NCBI RefSeq assembly: GCF_031181385.1
Contig: NZ_JAPSKV010000001.1
Coordinates: 62,001 to 126,000, forward strand
Source of the DNA: Fredinandcohnia onubensis
Lineage (GTDB): Bacteria > Bacillota > Bacilli > Bacillales > Bacillaceae_L
DNA: 64,000 nucleotides
Reading direction: 5' to 3'
Shown here: one piece after another, positions 47,406 through 61,835 of the stretch
How positions within the stretch are numbered: the first letter of the stretch is position 1
How the letters are laid out: each line of letters opens with the position of its first letter
Made by a program: the position numbers and the translations under genes
Notes under the pieces: model-generated
Told to the model about the DNA's origin: nothing
Seen by the model: the letters and a program-made list of their open reading frames with translations, nothing else
The model's database searches: none

Positions 47406-49643
47406 GTGAGAATGTTACCAGCAATCTGCATGTGTTTGATCCTCCTATTTTCATCAGTACCAGCCCATGCCCACCGTTTTCCGGATAGGCCTCCATTGCC
47501 TGAGTTGGATATGGATGAAATGGCGCATGAAATTTTCATTACAGATGATAAGCAATTTGAGTTAGTAGTAGAAAAAATAAAAAGAAACTATTCCTCCATT
47601 AAAATTAACCACATATACAAACATGTATTCCCAGGTTTTTCTGTGACGGGAAAGAGAAGTGATATACAGAAATTAAAAGCTGAAGCGGGCATTCAACACA
47701 GTTCCCCTGTTGCTACATATCAGGTGTCTGTTGAGGAGAGTGTTCCTTTTATTGGCGGCAAAGAGATTCGCAGTCATTTCGATAAGTCAGATCATCGTTT
47801 AACTGGTAAAGGTGTAAAAGTCGGGGTGATTGATACAGGTGTTGATTACACACACCCGGACCTTAGAATGAATTACAAGGGTGGCTACGACCTTGTTGAC
47901 GGTGATGATGACCCGATGGAAACAAAAGGAATTGCAGGCAAAAATACCTCACACGGAACGCATGTTGCAGGAATAATCGCGGCAAATGGCAAAATTAAAG
48001 GGGTCGCACCTGAGGCAGATATAATTGGCTACCGCGCTCTTGGACCTGGTGGAATGGGAACGTCTGAGCAGGTCATTGCAGCTATAGATAAAGCAATTGA
48101 AGATAAAGTGGACGTCATTAATCTCTCGCTTGGCAACACCATTAATGGGCCAGACTGGCCAACTAGTCTCGCTTTAGATAAAGCAACGGAAGAGGGGATA
48201 GTCGCTGTCACTTCCAGCGGGAACTCTGGGCCAATGGTCTGGACGGTAGGGTCTCCAGGAACTTCTTCAAAGGCAATTTCTGTAGGTGCATCCACACCGC
48301 CGATGACTTTGCCCTATCTAACAGTTGGATTTGCCAATCGAAAAATTCAGATTCAGCCTCTGCAAGGGTCAATACCTTGGAAACTACAAAAGAAATATGA
48401 AATCAAAAAAGCTGGAATCGGCACAGAATCTGAATTTCCAAAAGTGAAAAATAAAATTGTTTTAATGGAGCGAGGAGAAATTACCTTTACCCAAAAAGCA
48501 GTTCGGGCGTATGAAGCTGGCGCGATTGCCGTACTCATCTACAATAATACAGATGGGAATTTCTCAGGATCCCTTGAAAAGGAACTTCCGATACCAGTTG
48601 CCTCCCTCTCAAAGGCAGACGGTGAATGGCTTAAAAAACAAATCAAAACCAAAAACACTGTAGTAAAGACCTCATATCAACATATAAAGGATACAATTGC
48701 TGAATTTAGTTCGCGTGGACCAGTTACACATACTTGGGCAATTAAGCCTGACGTCGTTGCGCCAGGTGTTGCAATAGATAGTACCATTCCAAATGGCTAC
48801 CAGGAAATGCAAGGTACTAGCATGGCCGCTCCACATGTAGCGGGGGCAAGTGCCATAATAAAACAGGCACATCCTGATTGGACACCTGAACAAATCAAAG
48901 CAGCCTTGATGAATACAGCACGACTTTTAGATAACGAAGAGGGAAACTTGTACAAGCCATATGAACAAGGGGCAGGTCGAATTCAACTCCATGAAGCGAT
49001 TCACTCCGAAACCTTGATCTATCCAGGATCATTTTCAGCTGGAATGCTTCACCATCAGGATAGGCGAACGAAAAAAAGAGTACGAGTAACGGTAGATAAC
49101 CAATCCGATGAAGAAAAGAGATACTCCTTTGAAATCCCGGATAATATGAAAGGCGTCCAGTGGGACCTTCCATTGCCTTTTTCGGTAAAACCAAAGCAGA
49201 AAAAGGTGATCACAATTGGATTAGATATAACACCTAGTACAATTGGCGCCGGACTACACCATGGGAATATATTTTTAAAAGAAGGGAAGAATCGTTACCA
49301 TATTCCATATATGTACGTGATCGAAGAACCTGATTATCCTCGAATTATGGGCTTTCAATTTGGAAAAGACGACAAGGAGGATATATTCCGGTATGAATTA
49401 TATTTACCGGGTGGAGCGGAAGAGTATGGAATTGTTCTCTATGATCCAGACACGTTGAGGTTCGTCACTTTTTTAGACTGGGACCGAAATGTAGCAAGAG
49501 GATTAGTAGAGAGAAAAGTGAACCGAAAAGAACGAAAATTAAGAGGGGTATTCAAAGCTGTCATCTATGTAAAAAAAGCAGGCAAAGAGGATATACTTGA
49601 AACAGAGATTTCGTTTGAAGATACTATGATAGGTAGCCATTAA
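47406..49643 (+). CDS. Secreted subtilisin-family serine protease with PA domain (Vpr-like)
   Basis: 745 residues. Signal peptide (MLPAICMCLILLFSSVPAHA, cleavage near residue 22), inhibitor-I9-like propeptide (about 40-115; FVI-type FITDDKQFELVVEKIKRNYSSIKINHIYKHVFPGFSV), S8 catalytic domain with Asp in GVIDTGVDYTHPDL, His in NTSHGTHVAG, Asn in VTSSGNSGP and Ser in GTSMAAPHVAG. A protease-associated (PA) insert (about 325-430) separates His and Ser, as in Vpr, and a C-terminal beta domain follows (about 550-745). No LPXTG or membrane anchor is visible, so it is probably secreted or wall-associated. GTG 47406. This gene is not at this place in B. subtilis. Confidence 0.88.
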   Translation: MRMLPAICMCLILLFSSVPAHAHRFPDRPPLPELDMDEMAHEIFITDDKQFELVVEKIKRNYSSIKINHIYKHVFPGFSVTGKRSDIQKLKAEAGIQHSSPVATYQVSVEESVPFIGGKEIRSHFDKSDHRLTGKGVKVGVIDTGVDYTHPDLRMNYKGGYDLVDGDDDPMETKGIAGKNTSHGTHVAGIIAANGKIKGVAPEADIIGYRALGPGGMGTSEQVIAAIDKAIEDKVDVINLSLGNTINGPDWPTSLALDKATEEGIVAVTSSGNSGPMVWTVGSPGTSSKAISVGASTPPMTLPYLTVGFANRKIQIQPLQGSIPWKLQKKYEIKKAGIGTESEFPKVKNKIVLMERGEITFTQKAVRAYEAGAIAVLIYNNTDGNFSGSLEKELPIPVASLSKADGEWLKKQIKTKNTVVKTSYQHIKDTIAEFSSRGPVTHTWAIKPDVVAPGVAIDSTIPNGYQEMQGTSMAAPHVAGASAIIKQAHPDWTPEQIKAALMNTARLLDNEEGNLYKPYEQGAGRIQLHEAIHSETLIYPGSFSAGMLHHQDRRTKKRVRVTVDNQSDEEKRYSFEIPDNMKGVQWDLPLPFSVKPKQKKVITIGLDITPSTIGAGLHHGNIFLKEGKNRYHIPYMYVIEEPDYPRIMGFQFGKDDKEDIFRYELYLPGGAEEYGIVLYDPDTLRFVTFLDWDRNVARGLVERKVNRKERKLRGVFKAVIYVKKAGKEDILETEISFEDTMIGSH

Positions 49644-49675
49644 AGTAGATTCAGCACTTTTGCTGAATCTACTTT
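49642..49675 (+). terminator. Long hairpin after the protease gene
   Basis: A perfect 15-bp stem (49642-49656 with 49661-49675, arms AAAGTAGATTCAGCA) and a CTTT loop start at the stop codon. Only a short T tract follows, so termination may be helped by the stem strength. Confidence 0.7.
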
Positions 49676-49678
49676 AAA

Positions 49679-49827
49679 GCCTCCGGCGGATGCCACGATT
49701 TTTCAACGGAATCTTTTCGAGCATAAGATCAAAGACTACGTGCGCCACATCCTGTGGCAACGTCTTTGTGACCCACATCGTGTGGGCCTAAAAAATCGGG
49801 CGCAAATAAGCTATGGCTTATTTGATT
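49679..49827. repeat. 149-bp structured dispersed repeat, family C copy 1
   Basis: Begins GCCTCCGGCGGATGCC and ends ATTTGATT. Contains CGATTTTT pairing with AAAAATCG, GCCACATCCTGTGGC, CCCACATCGTGTGGG and AAATAAGC-TATG-GCTTATTT hairpins. Copy 2 at 58408-58556 has the same length and most bases. It is the nearest element upstream of the atp promoter. Confidence 0.85.
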
Positions 49828-49989
49828 TACGGCTACCTATTTATGAACAATTTGTGAACGATGTTTGAATTTTTGAATTTGCACTACCATAATAGGACTA
49901 ATAAAAATCGTTGTTAAATCGCTTTTTGTAAGCAAAAATGGAACACCCAAATACGCTTGTGAGAAGCCGAACTTTTTCCCTGCAAACAA

Positions 49990-50018
49990 TTGACATTAAA
50001 GGGTGCCTATTGTATGCT
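49990..50018 (+). promoter_or_regulatory. Sigma-A promoter of the atp operon
   Basis: TTGACA (49990-49995), 17-nt spacer, TATGCT (50013-50018), giving a leader of about 100 nt before atpZ. Confidence 0.8.
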
Positions 50019-50123
50019 TACAAAGGGTATCAATGAGAAGGTTTACATCGGTTAAACTCTTGAAAAATTAAGTATTTTCTGACATGTAAAAACCTACCTC
50101 GGACGCTGAAGTGAGGAATGCTG

Positions 50124-50345
50124 ATGCGTAAAAATGACAAGCACCCTTTACGAGCTTATGCGCTCATGTCTGGTATTCTATCTCAATTAGTAGGATCAAT
50201 TCTAGTAGGCATTTTCCTCGGTAGATGGATTGATCGAATGCTTGACACCGAACCACTTTTTTTAATTCTTGGCCTTCTATTAGGACTAGCAGCAGGAGTT
50301 TATGCAACACTTCGACTAGTCAATCATTTTTTCTCAGGAGATTAA
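50124..50345 (+). CDS. atpZ: AtpZ/AtpI family small membrane protein
   Basis: 73 residues with two membrane helices (about 12-33 and 41-63) and the family motif FLGRWIDRMLDTEPLFLILGLLLGLAAGVYATLRLV. AtpZ and AtpI together help assembly of the c-ring and have been proposed as Mg/Ca transporters. GAGG at 50113-50116 suits ATG 50124 better than ATG 50118. First gene of the atp operon. Confidence 0.85.
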   Translation: MRKNDKHPLRAYALMSGILSQLVGSILVGIFLGRWIDRMLDTEPLFLILGLLLGLAAGVYATLRLVNHFFSGD

Positions 50346-50351
50346 CTTGAT

Positions 50352-50720
50352 ATGCAGGATTTAACCACAGCATTTACGAGGTATCGTAAATACATATTCT
50401 ACTTACTTGCAATCTATGTACTAGGTTGGGGATTTACTGCATACAAAGCCGTCTTCTTAGGACTAATACTAGGGACAGTAGGAAGTTTGTATTTCCTCTT
50501 TTCGTTGGCTCGGAAAAATAAGCAATTTACAAAAGCTTATGAACAGGGACGAGCGGTACGTTCGCTTGGAACGATGTCTCGTATGGCAATTGCTGGTTTG
50601 GCAGTATTGGTCGTAATGGAGTATCCACAAGAGTTTCATTTAGGTAGTATGATTATTGGATTAATGACAGCTTATTTTGTCATTATGATAGATTTCTTTT
50701 TTCAAAAACTTCATAAATAG
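50352..50720 (+). CDS. atpI: ATP synthase protein I
   Basis: 122 residues with four predicted helices (about 13-29, 31-50, 71-90, 95-117), typical of AtpI, which assists c-ring assembly. It lies 6 bp after atpZ and 57 bp before atpB. Sequence is weakly conserved even in the family, so position carries much of the call. Confidence 0.85.
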   Translation: MQDLTTAFTRYRKYIFYLLAIYVLGWGFTAYKAVFLGLILGTVGSLYFLFSLARKNKQFTKAYEQGRAVRSLGTMSRMAIAGLAVLVVMEYPQEFHLGSMIIGLMTAYFVIMIDFFFQKLHK

Positions 50721-50771
50721 ACTAAAGCGCGAGGCAAAGCTTTGTGCTAGACAATATGGGAAGAGAGGTGA

Positions 50772-51512
<741 letters not shown>

Positions 51513-51581
51513 AAAAACTTGTCCAAAATGAGACTTTTTGGACAACAAAAATAAACTACTATTATTTTTTTATACAATTAA

Positions 51582-51812
<231 letters not shown>

Positions 51813-52009
51813 TTAGTAACATTTCCGGAAGCTTTCCTTTATAAAAGTGAAGGCAACATTAACAAAATGGCGAAGATCATTCCAAGAGAACCTTCGCCAT
51901 TCCTTTGTATAACCCAAACTTTTTTAAAAATAATGGTGCGTATTCACGCACGTTTGATGAAAATAAGGACTTCCATTCGACCTGGAACTCGCAGAAGGAG
52001 GGAATATAG

Positions 52010-54597
<2,588 letters not shown>

Positions 54598-54611
54598 TAA
54601 AGACAATGCTT

Positions 54612-54638
54612 AAGCGACGCGCAATGCGTGCGTCGCTT
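54612..54638 (+). other. Intercistronic hairpin between atpA and atpG
   Basis: AAGCGACGC (54612-54620) pairs with GCGTCGCTT (54630-54638). There is no T run after it, so it is more likely an mRNA stability or processing element than a terminator within an operon whose later genes are essential. Confidence 0.65.
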
Positions 54639-54703
54639 ATCTGAATAAAGCTAGGAAGACTCGGTTCCAAAGCGTTTACGAATAATCGAGGAAAAGGTGG
54701 TGA

Positions 54704-55567
<864 letters not shown>

Positions 55568-55626
55568 AACATTTACAACATAAGATAGATTTATTATGGC
55601 ATTCAAAATGAGCGAAAAAAGTTTGA

Positions 55627-57081
<1,455 letters not shown>

Positions 57082-57085
57082 TTAA

Positions 57086-57511
<426 letters not shown>

Positions 57512-57524
57512 TTTTAGTATAGGG

Positions 57525-57560
57525 AACCCCCAGAGGCCTTTAGCTTCTGGGGGTTTTTTG
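57525..57560 (+). terminator. Terminator of the atp operon
   Basis: AACCCCCAGA (57525-57534) pairs with TCTGGGGGTT (57546-57555), followed by TTTT. Confidence 0.92.
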
Positions 57561-57710
57561 TCGTTGTGGGGCGGTGAAGTATCATGGGAACCGCTTGGAA
57601 TATTGCAAATGTTGATGGAAATAAAATAACATTGAAAAATTGAAATTATCCGCTGATAGGGTGTGTAAATGTGGGTTGGGCTACTCTTAGGTAGACCTTT
57701 TTTCGTTTTT

Positions 57711-57799
57711 GGACAATAATTTTGATTTATGGCTGATAATTTTTGTATATGGACAATACTCTATTAGTATAGGACGATATTTAAAATTTATGGACAATA
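57711..57799. repeat. Phased 20-21-bp tandem array 5 (core TGGACAATA)
   Basis: GGACAATA-like cores start at 57711, 57731 (GGCTGATAA), 57751, 57772 (GGACGATA) and 57792, steps of 20, 20, 21 and 20 bp. Located after the atpC terminator. The flanking bases do not repeat. Confidence 0.82.
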
Positions 57800-57881
57800 G
57801 AGTTTTGGGGGTATGAATGGAGTTGGGAGATGGAGGTTTTGGAGAGGCAATCTTACCGTCAAAAGGAATAAATGTATGTTG

Positions 57882-58080
57882 TGAGGATATGAATAATGCG
57901 TAATCGTACCCTCATATTGGTGAAATTGCTTGTGTGATGGTATGAAAAGGGGTTATTTGTACCATCGTGAACGAGTAGTTGATTGAGTGAGGGTACGAAA
58001 ACAATGTAATCACACCCTTGGAGTAAATGGATTGCTTGGTTGAGGGTATGAAAAATTATTGAAAATCTAGATTCGTACTA
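57882..58080. repeat. Phased 53-bp array of palindromes, array 6 (core TGAGGGTATGA)
   Basis: TGA(G/T)G(G/A)TA(T/C)GA starts at 57882, 57935, 57988 and 58041, exactly 53 bp apart. Each of the first three units contains the inverted partner about 22 bp on (CGTACCCTCA at 57905, GTACCATC at about 57959, CACACCCT at about 58011). Unit 2 changes both arms together (GATGGTA with TACCATC). Unit 4's partner is decayed (TCGTACTA). Confidence 0.88.
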
Positions 58081-58248
58081 TTGTTCTATGAAAATAGAAT
58101 TACTGTTTTGAGATCGCAAAGTTTCGTCATTTCAGTCCTTGCTGAATAAGTAAAACAGAAAAAATGGCATAGAAATACAAGCTTTTTCTGCTTATTTTTA
58201 CTTTATTTGTCTTAAAAGGTAATTTCCTAGAATAAGTGCCAGGTTTGG

Positions 58249-58278
58249 TCGACACTAGGCTGGGAAAAGTGCTATAAT
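58249..58278 (+). promoter_or_regulatory. Promoter of the nuo operon
   Basis: TCGACA (58249-58254), 18-nt spacer, TATAAT (58273-58278) with extended TGC before the -10. The predicted leader is about 295 nt and contains repeat family C copy 2. Confidence 0.7.
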
Positions 58279-58407
58279 GTATTCGATTACATTTATAATA
58301 TTTTGTTAATAAAACTTTATTCAGAGCAGTTCCATACTTTTATGGGTTGGTGAATGAAATATGAATATATAATTGTAGTGATTTCCCAACTTGACTGAAT
58401 AAAGTTT

Positions 58408-58556
58408 GCCTCCGGCGGATGCCTCGATTTTTAAAAGGTAAATTTTCGAGTAGTAAGATCAAAGACTAAGAACGCCACGTCCTGTGGCAACGTCTTTATA
58501 ACCCACTTCCTGTGGGCCTAAAAATCGGGCGCAAATACGCCAAGGCGCATTTGATT
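58408..58556 (+). repeat. 149-bp structured dispersed repeat, family C copy 2 (nuo leader)
   Basis: Same length and organisation as copy 1 at 49679-49827: GCCTCCGGCGGATGCC start, CGATTTTT/AAAAATCG pairing, GCCACGTCCTGTGGC, CCCACTTCCTGTGGG, AAATACGC-CAAG-GCGCATTT, ATTTGATT end. One base pair in the last stem is exchanged compensatorily (A-T to C-G). It ends 25 bp before the nuoA start, close to the GGAGGGGG ribosome site. Confidence 0.85.
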
Positions 58557-58580
58557 ATATTGGATATCGGAGGGGGCTAC

Positions 58581-58958
58581 ATGGAGGATCTGTTGAATCA
58601 GTATTTGAATAATTACTTGATCGTGGTTGTCTTCTTGTTGTTGGGGATTCTACTCCCGATTGTGGCGTTGTTTTTGGGGAAGTTGCTACGGCCACATGCA
58701 CCGAGTGAGGAGAAGGCTACTACATATGAGAGTGGGATTGAGCCATTCCATGATTCTCGTGTACAATTTAATGTACGCTATTATATTTTTGCGTTATTGT
58801 TTGTTATTTTTGATGTTGAGACTGTATTTTTATATCCATGGGCTGTTGCCTACGAAAAACTCGGGATTTTCGCATTAGTTGAGATGTTGATTTTCGTTGT
58901 TATGCTCGTTATCGGCTTAGTATATGCTTGGAAGAAGGGCGTGTTAAAATGGATTTAA
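58581..58958 (+). CDS. nuoA: NADH-quinone oxidoreductase (complex I) subunit A
   Basis: 125 residues, three membrane helices (about 10-33, 66-88, 94-117) and the conserved loop with [52 protein letters not shown] selects ATG 58581 over the longer frame from 58512, which starts inside repeat C. Overlaps nuoB by 10 nt. Confidence 0.95.
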   Translation: MEDLLNQYLNNYLIVVVFLLLGILLPIVALFLGKLLRPHAPSEEKATTYESGIEPFHDSRVQFNVRYYIFALLFVIFDVETVFLYPWAVAYEKLGIFALVEMLIFVVMLVIGLVYAWKKGVLKWI

Positions 58959-59461
58959 AAATGGATGGAATTTCAGATTTAGAGATGGAAGAGTTAAAGA
59001 GAAGTGTATTTATGACGACGCTAGAGCAGGTGAAAGGTTGGGCGCGAAGTAATTCGTTGTGGCCACTTACATTTGGTCTAGCTTGTTGTGCGATTGAAAT
59101 GATGGGGACAGGTTCTTCCCACTATGATTTGGATCGATTTGGTTCCTTTTTTCGTACATCTCCACGTCAGTCCGATTGCATGATTGTATCGGGTACAGTG
59201 ACTAAGAAGATGGCACCGGTCTTAAAGAGATTGTATGATCAGATGCCAGAACCAAAATGGGTCATTGCGATGGGTTCTTGTGCAACGGCTGGGGGTCCTT
59301 ATGTGAAGTCGTATGCGGTTGTGAAAGGGGTAGACCAGATTGTGCCTGTTGATGTGTACATCCCAGGTTGTCCACCAAATCCAGCTGCACTTATTTACGG
59401 GATTAATAAATTAAAAGAGAAGATTCGCTATGAGGCTAAAACGGGGAAGAAGGTGATTTAG
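58949..59461 (+). CDS. nuoB: Complex I subunit B
   Basis: 170 residues carrying the N2 4Fe-4S cluster: adjacent cysteines in [14 protein letters not shown], then [10 protein letters not shown] and GCPPNP. This is the last cluster before quinone. Start ATG 58949 ([10 protein letters not shown]) lies inside the nuoA end, with AAGGG about 9 nt upstream; ATG 58961 is an alternative. Confidence 0.95.
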   Translation: MDLKMDGISDLEMEELKRSVFMTTLEQVKGWARSNSLWPLTFGLACCAIEMMGTGSSHYDLDRFGSFFRTSPRQSDCMIVSGTVTKKMAPVLKRLYDQMPEPKWVIAMGSCATAGGPYVKSYAVVKGVDQIVPVDVYIPGCPPNPAALIYGINKLKEKIRYEAKTGKKVI

Positions 59462-59462
59462 C

Positions 59463-60731
59463 GTGAGCGAAGAAAAAGACCTGGAACAACTTAAGCGAGA
59501 GGCTGCAGAGAAGGCGAAGGAAGCTGCAAAAAAGCGACTGGCCGAAAAACAGGCAGCTGAAGCGAAAAGTAAAGAGGAATCTAAGGAAGAAAATATAGAT
59601 ATTGCGAAGGCAAAAGCTGCAGCAGCGGCAAAGGCGAAGGCCGCGGCGCTAGCGAAGCAAAAGGCCAAACAACAAGCTGAAGAGGCATCAGTTTCCAATG
59701 AAGATTCAGAATCATCTGAAGAGGTAGACGTTGGCATTGAGAAGCAAAAAGCAGCAGCGGTGGCGAAGGCGAAGGCTGCAGCACTAGCAAAGCAGAAAGC
59801 AGCAGAGGCCGCATCAGCGAACCCGTCGGAAGCGGATGACAAGGCAACGGCGAAAGCGAAAGCAGCAGCGGCAGCGAAGGCGAAGGCCGCGGCGTTAGCG
59901 AAGCAAAAAGCTGCTGGTGGAGCATCGGATGGGGACGACTTAGCGAAGGCGAAGGCAAAGGCGGTTGCGGCAGCGAAGGCGAAGGCCGCATCATTGGCGA
60001 AGCAGAAAGCGGCTGAAAAAGCGGGCGAAGGATCATCAGATGATGAGCTAGCAAAAGCGAAGGCGAAAGCTGTAGCGGCAGCCAAGGCAAAAGCGGCGGC
60101 AGCAGCGAAAGCCAAAGCGGCAACTGGCGGTGGTGGCGACGATCTTGCGAAGGAAAAGGCAAAAGCAACTGCAGCAGCCAAAGCAAAGGCCGCGGCAGCA
60201 GCAATAGCGAAGGGTGGAGCGCCTGAGGAAGAAGTAGTAGAGACAACGCCGTCTCCTAACCAAAAGTATTTGGATAAGTACGTGAAAGTAATCACGGAGC
60301 ACCTAGGTGGGGACGTTTTAGAAGATTCATATATTAATACACTATCAAAAGATGTGCCAACACTTGTTTCAAAACCGGATACATATTATAAGGTTGCGCA
60401 GTTTTTAAAGTTTAATGAACAGCTTGGATTCGATTATCTATCGGAACTCCATGGTACAGACTTCCAAACACATATGGAAATATATGTTCATTTATTCTCT
60501 TATAAAAACCGTCAATCTGTTGCGTTAAAAGTTAAGCTTAACCGTGATGAGCCAACGACTGCATCCCTACAGCCGTTATGGGAAGGGGCAAATTGGCCTG
60601 AGCGTGAAGCATTTGATTTGCTCGGAATTAAATTTGAAGGACATCCAAATTTAACACGAATCCTATTGCCAGACGACTGGGTGGGACATCCGCTTAGAAA
60701 AGACTATGAACCGTTTGACGTGGAGGTGTAG
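59463..60731 (+). CDS. nuoC: Complex I subunit C with a long Ala/Lys-rich repeat extension
   Basis: 422 residues. Only the last 160 or so (about 262-422) are the NuoC/30-kDa domain: LGFDYLSELHGTD, SLQPLWEGANWPEREAFDLLGIKFEGHPNLTRILLPDDW, HPLRKDYEPFDVEV. Residues 1-255 are low complexity: a charged start, then about six 32-47-residue units of the type AKAKAAAAAKAKAAALAKQKAAE separated by acidic or Gly/Ser linkers (SDGDD, GEGSSDDE). The DNA of the units repeats too (59600-60230). It would form helices or coiled coils with periodic Lys, outside the usual complex I fold. GTG 59463 follows the nuoB stop by 1 nt. Confidence 0.93.
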   Translation: MSEEKDLEQLKREAAEKAKEAAKKRLAEKQAAEAKSKEESKEENIDIAKAKAAAAAKAKAAALAKQKAKQQAEEASVSNEDSESSEEVDVGIEKQKAAAVAKAKAAALAKQKAAEAASANPSEADDKATAKAKAAAAAKAKAAALAKQKAAGGASDGDDLAKAKAKAVAAAKAKAASLAKQKAAEKAGEGSSDDELAKAKAKAVAAAKAKAAAAAKAKAATGGGGDDLAKEKAKATAAAKAKAAAAAIAKGGAPEEEVVETTPSPNQKYLDKYVKVITEHLGGDVLEDSYINTLSKDVPTLVSKPDTYYKVAQFLKFNEQLGFDYLSELHGTDFQTHMEIYVHLFSYKNRQSVALKVKLNRDEPTTASLQPLWEGANWPEREAFDLLGIKFEGHPNLTRILLPDDWVGHPLRKDYEPFDVEV

Positions 60732-60734
60732 CAT

Positions 60735-61835
60735 ATGATTCGTACAGAAGAAATGCTCCTTAATGTAGGGCCACAGCATCCAAGTACGCACGGCGTATTC
60801 CGTCTGGTTGTTAAAATTGACGGAGAAATCATCACAGAAGCTACACCCGTAATTGGATACCTACACCGTGGTACAGAAAAACTTGCAGAAGACTTGCAAT
60901 ACACACAAATCATTCCGTACACAGACAGAATGGACTATTTGTCAGCGATGACGAATAACTATGTACTTTGTCATGCGGTTGAAACAATGATGAACATTGA
61001 GGTTCCTGAGAGGGCTGAGTATTTACGGATCCTCGCAATGGAATTGGGGAGAATTGCGAGTCACCTTGTATGGTGGGGTACGTATTTACTTGATATCGGA
61101 GCAACAACACCGTTCCTTTATGCGTTTAGAGAAAGAGAAATGATTATTAATCTACTAAATGAGCTTTCCGGGGCAAGGCTGACTTTTAACTACATGCGTG
61201 TAGGTGGGGTTAAATGGGATGCGCCTGAAGGTTGGATTGAAAAAGTTAAGGAATTTGTTCCATATATGAGATCACAGCTTCCAGGGTACCACCAGCTAGT
61301 AACAGGAAATGAAATTTTCCGGGACCGTGTCATTGGAGTTGGAAAGTATACGAGGGAAGATGCATTAAATTACTCCCTAAGTGGTACGAATCTTCGTTGT
61401 ACAGGTGTCAAATGGGATCTTAGAAAAGATGAGCCATATTCAATCTATGACCGCTTTGATTTTGACGTACCAACGAGAGATGGTGGGGATGCATGGGCAC
61501 GTTATCACTGCCGTATGGAAGAGATTGAGGAATCTCTTAAAATAGTAGAACAGGCTGTGGAACAATTTCCTGAAGAAGGTCCGATTATGGCAAAGGTTCC
61601 GAAAATCATTAAAGCACCAAAAGGTGAAGCTTATGTGCGAATTGAATCACCACGTGGAGAAATTGGCTGCTATATTTCGAGTGATGGTAAAAAAGAACCG
61701 TATCGATTGAAATTTAGACGTCCGTCATTCTACAATCTTCAAATCCTCCCGAAGCTTTTAAAGGGTGAGAATATGGCAAACCTGATCACCATTTTAGGTG
61801 CAATAGATATTGTCCTCGGGGAGGTTGACGGCTAA
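60735..61835 (+). CDS. nuoD: Complex I subunit D (49-kDa)
   Basis: 366 residues of the NuoD/hydrogenase-large-subunit-like family, which helps form the quinone site: LNVGPQHPSTHGVFRLVVKIDGE at the start, GYLHRGTEKLAEDLQYTQIIPYTDRMDYLSAM, and SPRGEIGCYISSDGKKEPYRLKFRRPSF. The quinone-site His and Tyr lie in HPSTHG and PYTDRMDY. Starts 3 bp after nuoC and shares 1 nt with nuoH. No nuoE, nuoF or nuoG follows. Confidence 0.97.
   Translation: MIRTEEMLLNVGPQHPSTHGVFRLVVKIDGEIITEATPVIGYLHRGTEKLAEDLQYTQIIPYTDRMDYLSAMTNNYVLCHAVETMMNIEVPERAEYLRILAMELGRIASHLVWWGTYLLDIGATTPFLYAFREREMIINLLNELSGARLTFNYMRVGGVKWDAPEGWIEKVKEFVPYMRSQLPGYHQLVTGNEIFRDRVIGVGKYTREDALNYSLSGTNLRCTGVKWDLRKDEPYSIYDRFDFDVPTRDGGDAWARYHCRMEEIEESLKIVEQAVEQFPEEGPIMAKVPKIIKAPKGEAYVRIESPRGEIGCYISSDGKKEPYRLKFRRPSFYNLQILPKLLKGENMANLITILGAIDIVLGEVDG

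Noticed and set aside
59411-60295. 294-codon open frame on the minus strand opposite nuoC, rich in Ala/Phe/Ser
   Set aside because: It is the reverse-strand shadow of the Ala/Lys codon repeats of nuoC (GCG/AAG read backwards), with no ribosome site or family resemblance.
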